Assembly (NCBI RefSeq): GCF_001189965.1
Contig: NZ_LFLU01000006.1
Span: 124,001 to 188,000, forward strand
DNA: 64,000 nt
Direction: 5' to 3'
From: Herbaspirillum rhizosphaerae
GTDB lineage: Bacteria > Pseudomonadota > Gammaproteobacteria > Burkholderiales > Burkholderiaceae_D
The position numbers and the translations under genes are program-made. The notes beneath the pieces were generated by a model. That model was given only the letters and a program-made list of their open reading frames with translations, did no database searches and had not been told where the DNA came from. The stretch's first letter is position 1; each line of letters opens with the position of its first letter. This document shows, piece after piece, positions 1-7,857 of the stretch.

Positions 1-199
1 GCCCCGGCCCGCAGCCGAAATCCAGAATGGTCAGCGGCGCCGAAGGCGATGAAGATTCTGCAATGGCGTCGAGCAAGGCATTGATGTTCTGGCTGACGTC
101 ATGGTCGCGCGTGCCTTCGCGGAAGTCGACGGCGCGTCCTTCGTAGTGCGCCAGCGTACCGCCGGCGATGACATCGAGTTGTTCTTTCGGCAGCGGCAT
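1..199 (-). CDS. SAM-dependent methyltransferase, N-terminal part (truncated by window edge)
   Basis: The minus strand reads from an ATG at 199 with no stop to the window edge, giving about 66 residues that start MPLPKEQLDVIAGGTLAHYE. Near the end is ILDFGCGPG, the glycine-rich motif I that binds S-adenosylmethionine in class I methyltransferases. The gene follows moaD by only 23 bases, so it is probably the last visible gene of the moeA operon. The substrate cannot be told from this fragment. The family call rests on one strong motif and on clean coding character. Confidence 0.7.
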   Translation of the reverse strand, partial: MPLPKEQLDVIAGGTLAHYEGRAVDFREGTRDHDVSQNINALLDAIAESSSPSAPLTILDFGCGPG

Positions 200-222
200 G
201 ATTTTCCTCACACTCAATCGCC

Positions 223-489
223 TCAACCGCCCGTGACCGGCGGGAAGAAGGCCACTTCGCCGCCCTCTTCGATCAGGGTGCCGGGCTCGACCATGTTGTG
301 ATCGTAGGCCATGCGCAAGGCCTTCTCCGGCGACAGCACTTCCATCCACAGGCCGCCGCGGCCCATCAGGAAAGCGCGCACGTCGCCGACGGTCTTGACG
401 TGATCCGGCAGATCGACAATCTCTTGCGTCACGCCGAGCGCTTCACGCACGCTGGCAAAAAAACGGAGTTCTATTTTCATGTGTTTCAA
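223..489 (-). CDS. moaD: MoaD, molybdopterin synthase sulfur-carrier subunit
   Basis: Small ubiquitin-fold protein of 88 residues (85 if the second ATG at 480 is used) ending in the diagnostic PPVTGG. In MoaD the terminal Gly-Gly is adenylated by MoeB, thiocarboxylated, and then gives sulfur to precursor Z in the MoaD-MoaE synthase, in the cytoplasm. The length is normal for MoaD. MoaE is not visible: the next gene downstream is a methyltransferase. The gene lies 33 bases after the DUF817 gene and in the same direction as moeA, which fits one molybdenum-cofactor operon. MKIELRF at 480 resembles the usual family start, so the true start may be three codons in. Confidence 0.93.
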   Translation of the reverse strand: MKHMKIELRFFASVREALGVTQEIVDLPDHVKTVGDVRAFLMGRGGLWMEVLSPEKALRMAYDHNMVEPGTLIEEGGEVAFFPPVTGG

Positions 490-522
490 ATCCTAAAAAT
501 TGCAGTACATCAATCACGCCTT

Positions 523-1365
523 TCAAGGCGCAACATGGATTTTGGGGCGAATGTGCTTGAGCTGCGCAACGATGGTAAAGGTCATCACCACCAGCAAGGC
601 CCAGGCGCTCCACTTGCCGATATGCACCGTGGACCAGGCGCCGATCTGATTCGGATAGCGCCAGATGCCGAAAAAGGTGCTGATGTTTTCCGCCAGCCAG
701 ATGAAGAAACCGATCAGCAAAAACGCCAGCAGCAAAGGCATCTTGCGGTCGCGGTCATAGGGACGGAACACCACCGTCGTGCGCGCATACAAGCCCAGCG
801 CACAGGCGCCCAGATACCAGCGGTAGTCGCCGATATAGTGATGCGTGAAAAAATTCAGATAGATCAGCACCGCAATCAGCGTCGCCATCCAGTATGGCGG
901 ATGGTGCAGGATGCGCAAGTGAAACAGGCGCCAGGCCTGGATGATATAGCTGCCGACGGCGGCGTACATGAAGCCGGAAAACAGCGGCACGCCGAACAGC
1001 TTGGAATACGCAAAATCCGGATAGCTCCACGACTGGATCTGCCCTGAAGTCTTGAACACTTCCAACGCAAAACCGACAACGTGGAACACGCTGATCGCCT
1101 TGAGCTCGTCCATGGTTTCGATGCCGGTCCTGACCATCCAGAACTGTACCGCCAGGGCGAACAGCAACAAGGCGTCATAACGTGCGATCCCGAACAAGCC
1201 CTGACGCGGCATCAGAAAAATCGCCGCGAAGAACAGCCCCGCGAACAGACAGGAGCGCGCTTCCTTGATGCCGAAGTACCAGAACTCGACAACAAAGCGC
1301 CGCGGCCCGGCAAGCGCCAGACGCTCCGCAGGGGCCATCAGATGACGATCGAGATTGGCGAGCAT
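523..1365 (-). CDS. DUF817 family integral membrane protein
   Basis: 280 residues with about eight hydrophobic segments, for example around residues 36-55, 62-80, 130-150 and 160-180, and a last one near 255-272. The pattern and several blocks (SWSYPDFAY, LFSGFMYAAVGSYI, FWLAENISTFFGIWRYPNQ) match my memory of the DUF817 family, which has no established function. It lies between moeA (8 bases upstream) and moaD (33 bases downstream) on the same strand and is almost certainly co-transcribed with both. A link to molybdate or cofactor metabolism is inference from position only. Confidence 0.8.
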   Translation of the reverse strand: MLANLDRHLMAPAERLALAGPRRFVVEFWYFGIKEARSCLFAGLFFAAIFLMPRQGLFGIARYDALLLFALAVQFWMVRTGIETMDELKAISVFHVVGFALEVFKTSGQIQSWSYPDFAYSKLFGVPLFSGFMYAAVGSYIIQAWRLFHLRILHHPPYWMATLIAVLIYLNFFTHHYIGDYRWYLGACALGLYARTTVVFRPYDRDRKMPLLLAFLLIGFFIWLAENISTFFGIWRYPNQIGAWSTVHIGKWSAWALLVVMTFTIVAQLKHIRPKIHVAP

Positions 1366-1373
1366 GGCCGGCG

Positions 1374-2618
1374 TCAGTTCAGCAAATGATCAAACGGAAT
1401 AAAACGCACCAGGTCGCCTTCGGCGATGGTCTTGCCCGGCGCATTGTCGATCAGGCCGTCGCCCCAGACGGTCGAGGTTAGTACGCCCGAGCCCTGATGC
1501 GGGAACAGGTCGAGTCCGCCCTGGTCGTTGAAACGGGCGCGCAGGAATTCTTGGCGGCGGTCCGCCTTGGGCCAGTTGAAATCGGCGCGCATGCTCAGCG
1601 CGCGCGGCGCAACGTTTTCCACGCCTTGCAGGCGCAGCAGGAAAGGACGCACGAAGATCAGGAAGGTGACGAAGGTCGATACGGGATTGCCGGGCAAGCC
1701 GATGAAGAAGGCTTTGCCGGCGTTGTCGGTGCCGCGATTGATCTCGCCGAAAGCCAACGGCTTGCCCGGTTTCATGGCGATCTGCCACATGTTGAGGCGG
1801 CCTTCGGCTTCGACCGCCGGCTTGACGTGGTCTTCTTCGCCGACCGATACGCCGCCGCTGGTGATGATCAGGTCGTGGCTGGCGGCAGCGGCGCGCAAGG
1901 TGTCGCGCGTGGCTTGCAATTGATCCGGCACGATGCCGAAATCCCTGACCTCGCAACCGAGGTTTTCCAGCAGGCCGCGCAGCAGGAAACGATTGGAATT
2001 GTAAATCGCGCCGGGCTTCAGGGCTTCGCCCGGCATCGTCAGTTCGTCGCCGGTAAAGAACACGGCCACGCGCAGCCTGCGCACCACCGGCAAGGTCGCC
2101 AGTCCGACCGAAGCAGCCAGGCCCAGCTCTTGCGGACGCAGACGCACGCCGGACGGCAAGATGGTGCTGGCAGCCTTGATGTCTTCGCCGATGGTGCGGA
2201 TCCAGTCGCCCGCCTCCGGCACATGGCGAACGATGACGTGATCGCCGTCGGCATCTTTGCTGAACTCGCAGGCTTCCTGCATGACGATGGCGTCAGCGCC
2301 TTGCGGCACCATGGCGCCGGTGAAAATGCGCGCCGCCGTACCCGGCTCCAGCGCCGTGCCGACGTGACCGGCAGGAATCCGCTGCGACACGCGCAACCGC
2401 CTCTCGCCGCCGGCGCACTCGGCCGCACGAACCGCATAACCATCCATCTGCGAATTGTCCATGCCCGGCACGTTGATCTGCGACACCTGCGCCGCCGCCA
2501 GTACGCGGCCATTGGCTTCCAGCGTGGGGACGATCTCGACATCCGTCAGCGGCACGGCGGACTTGGAAAGAAACTTGGTCGCTTCGGCGACGCTGAGCAG
2601 AGGTGGCTTGACTAGCAT
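1374..2618 (-). CDS. moeA: MoeA, molybdopterin molybdenumtransferase
   Basis: 414 residues, the normal MoeA length. MoeA inserts molybdate into adenylated molybdopterin. Visible domains are the N-terminal MoeA region with NSQMDGYAVRA (about residues 55-65) and RIFTGAMVPQGADAIVM (about 93-109), the MoCF/MogA-like domain with SGGVSVGEEDHVKP near residue 255, and the C-terminal beta-barrel MoeA_C domain from about 335. First gene of a run with the DUF817 gene, moaD and the methyltransferase. The ATG at 2618 follows CTTTCC-rich DNA without a strong ribosome site. Confidence 0.96.
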   Translation of the reverse strand: MLVKPPLLSVAEATKFLSKSAVPLTDVEIVPTLEANGRVLAAAQVSQINVPGMDNSQMDGYAVRAAECAGGERRLRVSQRIPAGHVGTALEPGTAARIFTGAMVPQGADAIVMQEACEFSKDADGDHVIVRHVPEAGDWIRTIGEDIKAASTILPSGVRLRPQELGLAASVGLATLPVVRRLRVAVFFTGDELTMPGEALKPGAIYNSNRFLLRGLLENLGCEVRDFGIVPDQLQATRDTLRAAAASHDLIITSGGVSVGEEDHVKPAVEAEGRLNMWQIAMKPGKPLAFGEINRGTDNAGKAFFIGLPGNPVSTFVTFLIFVRPFLLRLQGVENVAPRALSMRADFNWPKADRRQEFLRARFNDQGGLDLFPHQGSGVLTSTVWGDGLIDNAPGKTIAEGDLVRFIPFDHLLN

Positions 2619-2681
2619 GGAAAGGGAATGGATTGCCTCGGAAAGGCCTCCATTCTAGTGCAAACCGGGGCGTGGAGCTGA

Positions 2682-4139
2682 CTATCCGGCCAACCCCGCT
2701 CCGGTCTGGTTCTGGCGCAGCAATCCCTGCATCGCCGCAGCAAAACGCGGATCGCCGAGCAGGCCCACGTTGTAGCGCGACCAGCGCGATTGGACTTCGG
2801 TATCGATATGGAAGATGCTGCCCGGCGCGGTGACGATATTTTGCCGCATCAGTGCCTGCGCCAGCGTCTTGGAATCCGGATAGCCGGGCATTGCCGCCCA
2901 GACATACAGGGACTGCGCCGGGGCGCAGAAGAGTTCCGCCCCGAGCTGATCGAGCAGGCGGCGCGCACTCTCGGTCGCCTGCGTCAGGCGGTCACGCAAA
3001 CGTGCGGCATGACGGTTGTAATGGCCTTCGCTGAGGATGACATCGAGCGTGCGTTCGCAGTATTCGGAACTGCTGACGTGGATCAGCATCTTGATGTCGG
3101 CCAGGTCGCTGGCCAGATCGCGGTGGCAGGCCAGGAAGCCCACGCGCAGGGCCGCCGACACCGACTTCGAAAAGCTGCCGACATAGATCGTGCGCCGCAG
3201 CTGATCCAGCGTGGCGATGCGCGGCGCGGCGTTGGGCTTGAAATCGGCGAAGGTGTCGTTCTCGACGATGATGGCGTTGTAGCGGTCTGCCAGCTGCAGG
3301 ATCTTGTGAGCCTTGTGCGGCGAGGTGTCGGATCCGGTCGGATTGTGCGCCAGCGTCTGGGTGAAGAACAGGCAGGGCTTGCCGGTTTTCAGCTCGCGCT
3401 CCAGCGCTTCCAGATCCGGTCCGTCGGCCAGGCGCGGGATGCCGACGATGCGCGCGCCGCTCAGTTTGAGCTTGCCGAACAGCATGTAGTAACCCGGCTC
3501 ATCCACCAGCACGCGGTCGCCCGGCTTGACGAAATTGCGGATCACGATATCCAGCGCCTGATTGGCGCCATGCGTGAGCACGATCTGGCCGGCCGAGGCC
3601 TCGATGCCGTGATTGGCGAGCCGGTGCACCAGATGCTGGCGCAGCGGCTGGTAGCCGAAACGGCTGCCGTAGCCGAACAAGGCGCCGAGCCCGGTGCGCA
3701 CCACCTTTTGATGGAATTTGTCGAGCCGCACCTCGCTCAGCCAGTCCACCGGCGGAAAGCCGTCGCCCAGACGCAGATGTTCGGGATCGCTTTTCGATTG
3801 TTCGCGCATGAGCCAGACCACGTCCATGGCGCGACTGAGCGACGAGGCCTCGTCGTCTTCCTTGATGGCGGGCGGCGCCACGCAGACGAAAAACCCGGAC
3901 CCGCGCCGCGGCTCGAGCACACCGAGCGAGGTCAAATAGTCGAAGGCGTTGACCACGGTATTCTTGGCGCAATCATGGGTCTTGGCCATGTCGCGGATGG
4001 ACGGCAGGCGGCTGCCGGGCGCGTACACGCCGTCGCGGATCTGGCGCTGGATCAGTTGCACCAGCTGGCGTGTGAGGGTCAGCGGCACGGCTGCTTCTGT
4101 GGATCTGGTCGGCATGGCGACTCCGGATGGATGCTGCAT
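2682..4139 (-). CDS. MocR/GntR-type transcription factor with aminotransferase-like domain
   Basis: 485 residues from the ATG at 4139; a second ATG at 4115 would give 477. A longer reading frame back to 4445 would cross the divergent promoter and the next gene, so it is rejected. The N-terminus is a GntR winged helix (VYAPGSRLPSIRDMAKTHDC, about residues 40-60). The rest is a fold-type I aminotransferase domain with the PLP-lysine motif SFSKSVSAALRVGF near residue 320. MocR regulators sense PLP or a PLP-reactive ligand, and their sites usually combine direct and inverted repeats, as seen at 4154-4209. Divergent from the HMG-CoA reductase gene, which it probably controls. Confidence 0.9.
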   Translation of the reverse strand: MQHPSGVAMPTRSTEAAVPLTLTRQLVQLIQRQIRDGVYAPGSRLPSIRDMAKTHDCAKNTVVNAFDYLTSLGVLEPRRGSGFFVCVAPPAIKEDDEASSLSRAMDVVWLMREQSKSDPEHLRLGDGFPPVDWLSEVRLDKFHQKVVRTGLGALFGYGSRFGYQPLRQHLVHRLANHGIEASAGQIVLTHGANQALDIVIRNFVKPGDRVLVDEPGYYMLFGKLKLSGARIVGIPRLADGPDLEALERELKTGKPCLFFTQTLAHNPTGSDTSPHKAHKILQLADRYNAIIVENDTFADFKPNAAPRIATLDQLRRTIYVGSFSKSVSAALRVGFLACHRDLASDLADIKMLIHVSSSEYCERTLDVILSEGHYNRHAARLRDRLTQATESARRLLDQLGAELFCAPAQSLYVWAAMPGYPDSKTLAQALMRQNIVTAPGSIFHIDTEVQSRWSRYNVGLLGDPRFAAAMQGLLRQNQTGAGLAG

Positions 4140-4153
4140 CGCAGGACAAGTGT

Positions 4154-4209
4154 CTTGGGTACAGTTAATCAACTGTTGGTGAAAAGTGTACCAAATATAT
4201 TGGGTACAG
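4154..4209. promoter_or_regulatory. Predicted MocR operator: one direct and one inverted copy of TTGGGTACAG
   Basis: Three half-sites lie between the divergent genes: CTTGGGTACAG at 4154-4164, TGTACCAAAT at 4187-4196 (opposite strand) and ATTGGGTACAG at 4199-4209. The last two form a nearly perfect inverted repeat and the first is a direct repeat 45 bp from the third. This direct-plus-inverted layout is typical of MocR-family operators. The half-sites are seen directly; assignment to this regulator is inference from position. Confidence 0.7.
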
Positions 4210-4275
4210 CCTGTTATTCTTGCCTTCATTCCATCCCGGCCACGGCCGGACATAACATCGAGACAAAGGCAAGCC

Positions 4276-5562
4276 ATGAGCGTCGATTCCCGACTCCCGC
4301 AATTCCGTTCCCTGACACCGCAACAACGCCTGGCGCAAATCGCCGAGCGCGCCAACCTGAGCGCCGACGAAGCCGCCCTGCTCGGTAATCCGGCCGCACT
4401 CTCGCTGGACGTCGCCAACGGCATGATTGAGAACGTGGTCGGCACTTTCCAGCTGCCGATGGGCGTGGCCGGTTATTTCCAGCTGAATGGCAAGGATGTG
4501 CTGGTGCCGATGGCGGTCGAAGAGCCCTCCGTGGTGGCGGCGGCTTCCTTCATGGCCAAGCTGATCCGCGATTGCGGCGGCTTCCACACCTCCAGCAGCG
4601 CACCGCTGATGCGCGCCCAGGTGCAGGTCATCGGCGTGAGCGATCCCTACGGTGCGCGGCTGGCGATTCTCAAGGATCGCCAGGCCATCATCGACATCGC
4701 CAACAGCCGCGACCAGTTGCTGATCAGCCTGGGCGGCGGCTGCAAAGATATCGAAGTGCACGTCTTCCCCGACACGCCGCGCGGCGCGATGGTGATCGTG
4801 CACCTGATCGTCGACGTGCGCGACGCGATGGGCGCCAACACGGTCAACACCATGGCCGAAGCGGTTGCCGGCCATATCGAACAGATCACCGGCGGCAAAG
4901 TGCGCCTGCGCATCCTGTCCAACCTGGCCGACCTGCGCCTGGCGCGCGCCCACGTGCGCGTCTCGCCGGCAGCATTGACCACCGCCGACTACGACGGCGC
5001 CGACGTCATCAACCGCATCGTCGATGCGTACACCTTCGCCGCAGTCGATCCTTACCGCGCCGCCACGCACAACAAGGGCATCATGAACGGCATCGATCCG
5101 GTCATCGTCGCCACCGGCAACGACTGGCGCGCGGTGGAAGCCGGCGCGCACGCCTATGCCGCCCGCAACGGCCACTACACCTCGCTCTCCACCTGGGAAA
5201 TCGGCAACGACGGCCATCTGGTCGGCACGCTGGAAATCCCGATGCCGGTCGGCCTGGTCGGCGGCGCCACCAAGACGCATCCGCTGGCGCGCCTAGCGCT
5301 CAAGATCATGGACGTCAAATCAGCACAGGAGCTGGCCGAAATCGCCGTCGCCGTCGGCCTCGCCCAAAACATGGCCGCCCTGCGCGCGCTTGCCACCGAA
5401 GGCATCCAGCGCGGCCACATGGCGCTGCACGCACGCAACATTGCACTCGCTGCCGGCGCCGCCGCAGACGAAATGGATTGGGTGGTGCAGCAAATGGTCG
5501 CCGCCAAAGACGTGCGCGTGGATTTTGCGGTTAAGCTGCTAAGCCAGCGACGTGGAAAATAA
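4276..5562 (+). CDS. mvaA: Class II 3-hydroxy-3-methylglutaryl-CoA reductase, degradative (NAD-linked type)
   Basis: 428 residues from the ATG at 4276, exactly the length I recall for the Pseudomonas mevalonii enzyme, whose start MSLDSRLP is very close to MSVDSRLP here. The catalytic set is visible: Glu83 in [11 protein letters not shown], the lysine in [10 protein letters not shown], the aspartate in [14 protein letters not shown], and the histidine in HMALHARN. Bacterial class II enzymes normally oxidise mevalonate with CoA and NAD to HMG-CoA, which HMG-CoA lyase then cleaves. No lyase gene is seen here. The neighbours are a divergent MocR regulator and a downstream periplasmic binding protein, so the unit looks catabolic. 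A longer frame starting at 4186 would run through the operator and is rejected. Confidence 0.95.
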   Translation: MSVDSRLPQFRSLTPQQRLAQIAERANLSADEAALLGNPAALSLDVANGMIENVVGTFQLPMGVAGYFQLNGKDVLVPMAVEEPSVVAAASFMAKLIRDCGGFHTSSSAPLMRAQVQVIGVSDPYGARLAILKDRQAIIDIANSRDQLLISLGGGCKDIEVHVFPDTPRGAMVIVHLIVDVRDAMGANTVNTMAEAVAGHIEQITGGKVRLRILSNLADLRLARAHVRVSPAALTTADYDGADVINRIVDAYTFAAVDPYRAATHNKGIMNGIDPVIVATGNDWRAVEAGAHAYAARNGHYTSLSTWEIGNDGHLVGTLEIPMPVGLVGGATKTHPLARLALKIMDVKSAQELAEIAVAVGLAQNMAALRALATEGIQRGHMALHARNIALAAGAAADEMDWVVQQMVAAKDVRVDFAVKLLSQRRGK

Positions 5563-5623
5563 GACGCACCAGCAGCACAAAAAAGATCGCTTCATCAGAA
5601 AGCATCGATAACCAGGAGACAAC

Positions 5624-6844
5624 ATGCAAGCACAATTCAAACTGAACACCCTCGCCCGCCTGATCGCAGCTTCCGCGCTGGTCTGCGCCGGCGCCGCGCA
5701 GGCGCAAGTGTCGGACGATGCCGTCCGCATCGGCTTCATCACCGACATGTCCGGCCCCTACGCCGACACCGACGGCGCCGGCGGCCTCGAAGCGATCCGC
5801 ATGGCCGTGGCCGACTTCGGCGGCAAGGTGTTGGGCAAGCCGATCGAAGTAATGTCCGCCGACCACCTGAACAAGGCCGACATCGCCGCCACCAAGGCGC
5901 GCGAATGGGCCGACCAGCGCGGCCTCGACATGCTGATCGGCGGCGTCAACTCTGCCACCGCGCTGGCGACGAACAAGGTCATGGCGGAAAAGAAGCGCGT
6001 CTACATCAACATCGGCGCCGGCAGCGCGCGCCTGACCAATGAAGAATGCACGCCCTATACCGTGCACTACGAATACGACACCGTGGCCCTGGCCAAGGGC
6101 ACCGGCAAAGCGGTCCTCAAACAAGGCGGCAAATCATGGTTCTTCCTGGAGGCCGATTACGCCTTCGGCCACGCGCTGGCCAGCGACACCGGCGCCGTGG
6201 TCAAGGCCAACGGCGGCACCGTGGTGGGCTCCGTGAAGCATCCGCTGTTCGCCTCCGACATGTCGTCCTTCCTGCTGCAGGCGCAGGGTTCCAAGGCGCA
6301 AATCCTCGGCCTGGCCAACGCCGGCGACGACACCGTCAATGCGATCAAGGCGGCCAAGGAATTCGGCGTCACCAAGACCATGAAGCTGGTGGGCCTGCTG
6401 ATGGTGATCAACGACATCCACGCCCTCGGCCTGAACAATGCCGAAGGCCTGATGATGACCGACAGCTGGTACTGGGACAAGGACGAAGCTTCGCGCCAGT
6501 TCGCCAACCGCTTCTTCCTGAAGATGAAAAAGATGCCGAGCACGCATCAGGCCGCGGCCTACTCCGCGACCACGACCTATCTGAAGGCAGTCGCCGCGAT
6601 CAAGACCGACGATTCGACCAAGGTCATGGCCGAGCTGAAGAAAATGAAGATCGACGACTTCTACAACAAGGGCTACATCCGCGCCGACGGCCGCAACATC
6701 CACGACATGTACCTGTACCAGGTCAAGTCGCCGGCCGAATCGAAGAAGCCATGGGATTACCTGAAGCTGGTGGAAACCATCCCCGGCGAGCAGGCATTCA
6801 CTACCGTCGCCGAATCGAAGTGCAGCTTGCTGAAACCGCAGTAA
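5624..6844 (+). CDS. Periplasmic substrate-binding protein, branched-chain amino acid/amide type (Peripla_BP_6)
   Basis: 406 residues with a Sec signal peptide ending AGAAQA-QV near residue 27. The mature part starts VRIGFITDMSGPYADTDG, the hallmark of Leu/Ile/Val-type binding proteins. It starts 61 bases after the HMG-CoA reductase gene, behind a good ribosome site (CAGGAGACAAC), and a strong terminator follows, so the two form a bicistronic unit. No permease or ATPase lies near, so it must share a transporter encoded elsewhere. This subfamily carries aromatic and carboxylic acids as well as amino acids. A mevalonate or related ligand is a reasonable guess from context, not a sequence-based call. 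Confidence 0.88.
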   Translation: MQAQFKLNTLARLIAASALVCAGAAQAQVSDDAVRIGFITDMSGPYADTDGAGGLEAIRMAVADFGGKVLGKPIEVMSADHLNKADIAATKAREWADQRGLDMLIGGVNSATALATNKVMAEKKRVYINIGAGSARLTNEECTPYTVHYEYDTVALAKGTGKAVLKQGGKSWFFLEADYAFGHALASDTGAVVKANGGTVVGSVKHPLFASDMSSFLLQAQGSKAQILGLANAGDDTVNAIKAAKEFGVTKTMKLVGLLMVINDIHALGLNNAEGLMMTDSWYWDKDEASRQFANRFFLKMKKMPSTHQAAAYSATTTYLKAVAAIKTDDSTKVMAELKKMKIDDFYNKGYIRADGRNIHDMYLYQVKSPAESKKPWDYLKLVETIPGEQAFTTVAESKCSLLKPQ

Positions 6845-6895
6845 GCAGAAAAACAAGCGAAAAGTCTCCTGCAGTACCTGAAGCTGTTGTGGTGT

Positions 6896-6935
6896 GAACC
6901 GGCCGGCATGTGAACCATGCCGCCGGTTCTTTTTT
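6896..6935 (+). terminator. Rho-independent terminator of the HMG-CoA reductase unit
   Basis: An inverted repeat of about 15 bp per arm (GAACCGGCCGGCATG against CATGCCGCCGGTTC, one mismatch) with a short loop is followed by six T. It lies 52 bases after the binding-protein stop codon. Confidence 0.9.
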
Positions 6936-6975
6936 ATGTCCAAACGGAAATCGGCTCAGTTACCGCTAGTTGCCA

Positions 6976-7623
6976 CTAGTTGCCGCTGCGACGATAAAAC
7001 GCCATCGTCCCCGCCAGCGCCAGCAAGATCGCGCCGCAAGACCGGTCCAGCCACAGCACTGCGCGCTGGCGCAGCAGACTGACGGCGCGCGCACCGATGA
7101 CCGCATAGCCCAGCATCACACTGAAATCCAGCGCCGCAAACACGACGCTGATCGCCGCATACTGCGGCCATTGCGGCTCGGCGGCGTTGATGAATTGCGG
7201 CAGCAGCGCCGAGCAGAACAGATATCCCTTGGGATTGGTCACCGCAACCAGGAAAGACTTCGCAAAAATCCGCGACGGCGCCACATCGCCCGGCTCCGCC
7301 ACCGCGCGCGACAAATCCAGCCCGCCATTGGAACGCAGCATGCGTATCCCCAGCCACGTCAGGTAGGCCACGCCGATCCACTTCACCACCGAAAACCAGA
7401 ACTCGGACGCCGCCAGCACCGCGCCCAACCCCAGCGCCACCGAGCCAACCAGCACAAAATCCGACGACACCGCGCCGAGCATCCCCGCCAGCGAGCGGCG
7501 CACGCCATAGCGCGCGCCATTGGCCAACGCCAGCAACACCGTCGGGCCGGGCGTGGCGATCGTTACCAATGCCACCAGCGCGAACAGCGCCAGGGTGGTG
7601 AAATTCAGTGTGTGTGCAAGCAT
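6976..7623 (-). CDS. LysE/RhtB family amino-acid exporter
   Basis: 215 residues with about six membrane segments. The N-terminal signature TIATPGPTVLLALANGARYG (residues 22-41) is typical of the RhtB/LysE family, which exports homoserine, threonine, lysine or related compounds across the inner membrane. The centre holds FLVAVTNPKGYLFCSALLPQF, also family-typical. Length is normal. Substrate is not predictable. It is transcribed toward the terminator of the previous unit and its stop is about 40 bases from it. A small dyad AATTG-TTAT-CAATT at 7637-7650 lies just upstream of the start and could be an operator. Confidence 0.9.
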   Translation of the reverse strand: MLAHTLNFTTLALFALVALVTIATPGPTVLLALANGARYGVRRSLAGMLGAVSSDFVLVGSVALGLGAVLAASEFWFSVVKWIGVAYLTWLGIRMLRSNGGLDLSRAVAEPGDVAPSRIFAKSFLVAVTNPKGYLFCSALLPQFINAAEPQWPQYAAISVVFAALDFSVMLGYAVIGARAVSLLRQRAVLWLDRSCGAILLALAGTMAFYRRSGN

Positions 7624-7857
7624 GGTGTCGTCCGAAAATTGTTATCAATTGTGCTGCGTTTATCCGCAAAAAGCGAGCCCGCTTATTCGGCCTTTGGCCT
7701 GAGCCACTGCTTGTCATACGTCTATGCGGCTTGCTGGTTAAATGTCGCCTGGCGTTTTTCGTTATTCATTGCCGTTGTTCATTGTCTGAGTTTGTACCAT
7801 GGGCATGCCGCTTCTTGCCGGCCTTCTTTCAACAACATTAGCAACTCATTCATTCCG

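Noticed and set aside
4140..4445. Longer start for the MocR-type regulator
   Set aside because: The extension overlaps the operator and the first 170 bases of the reductase gene and matches no GntR leader.
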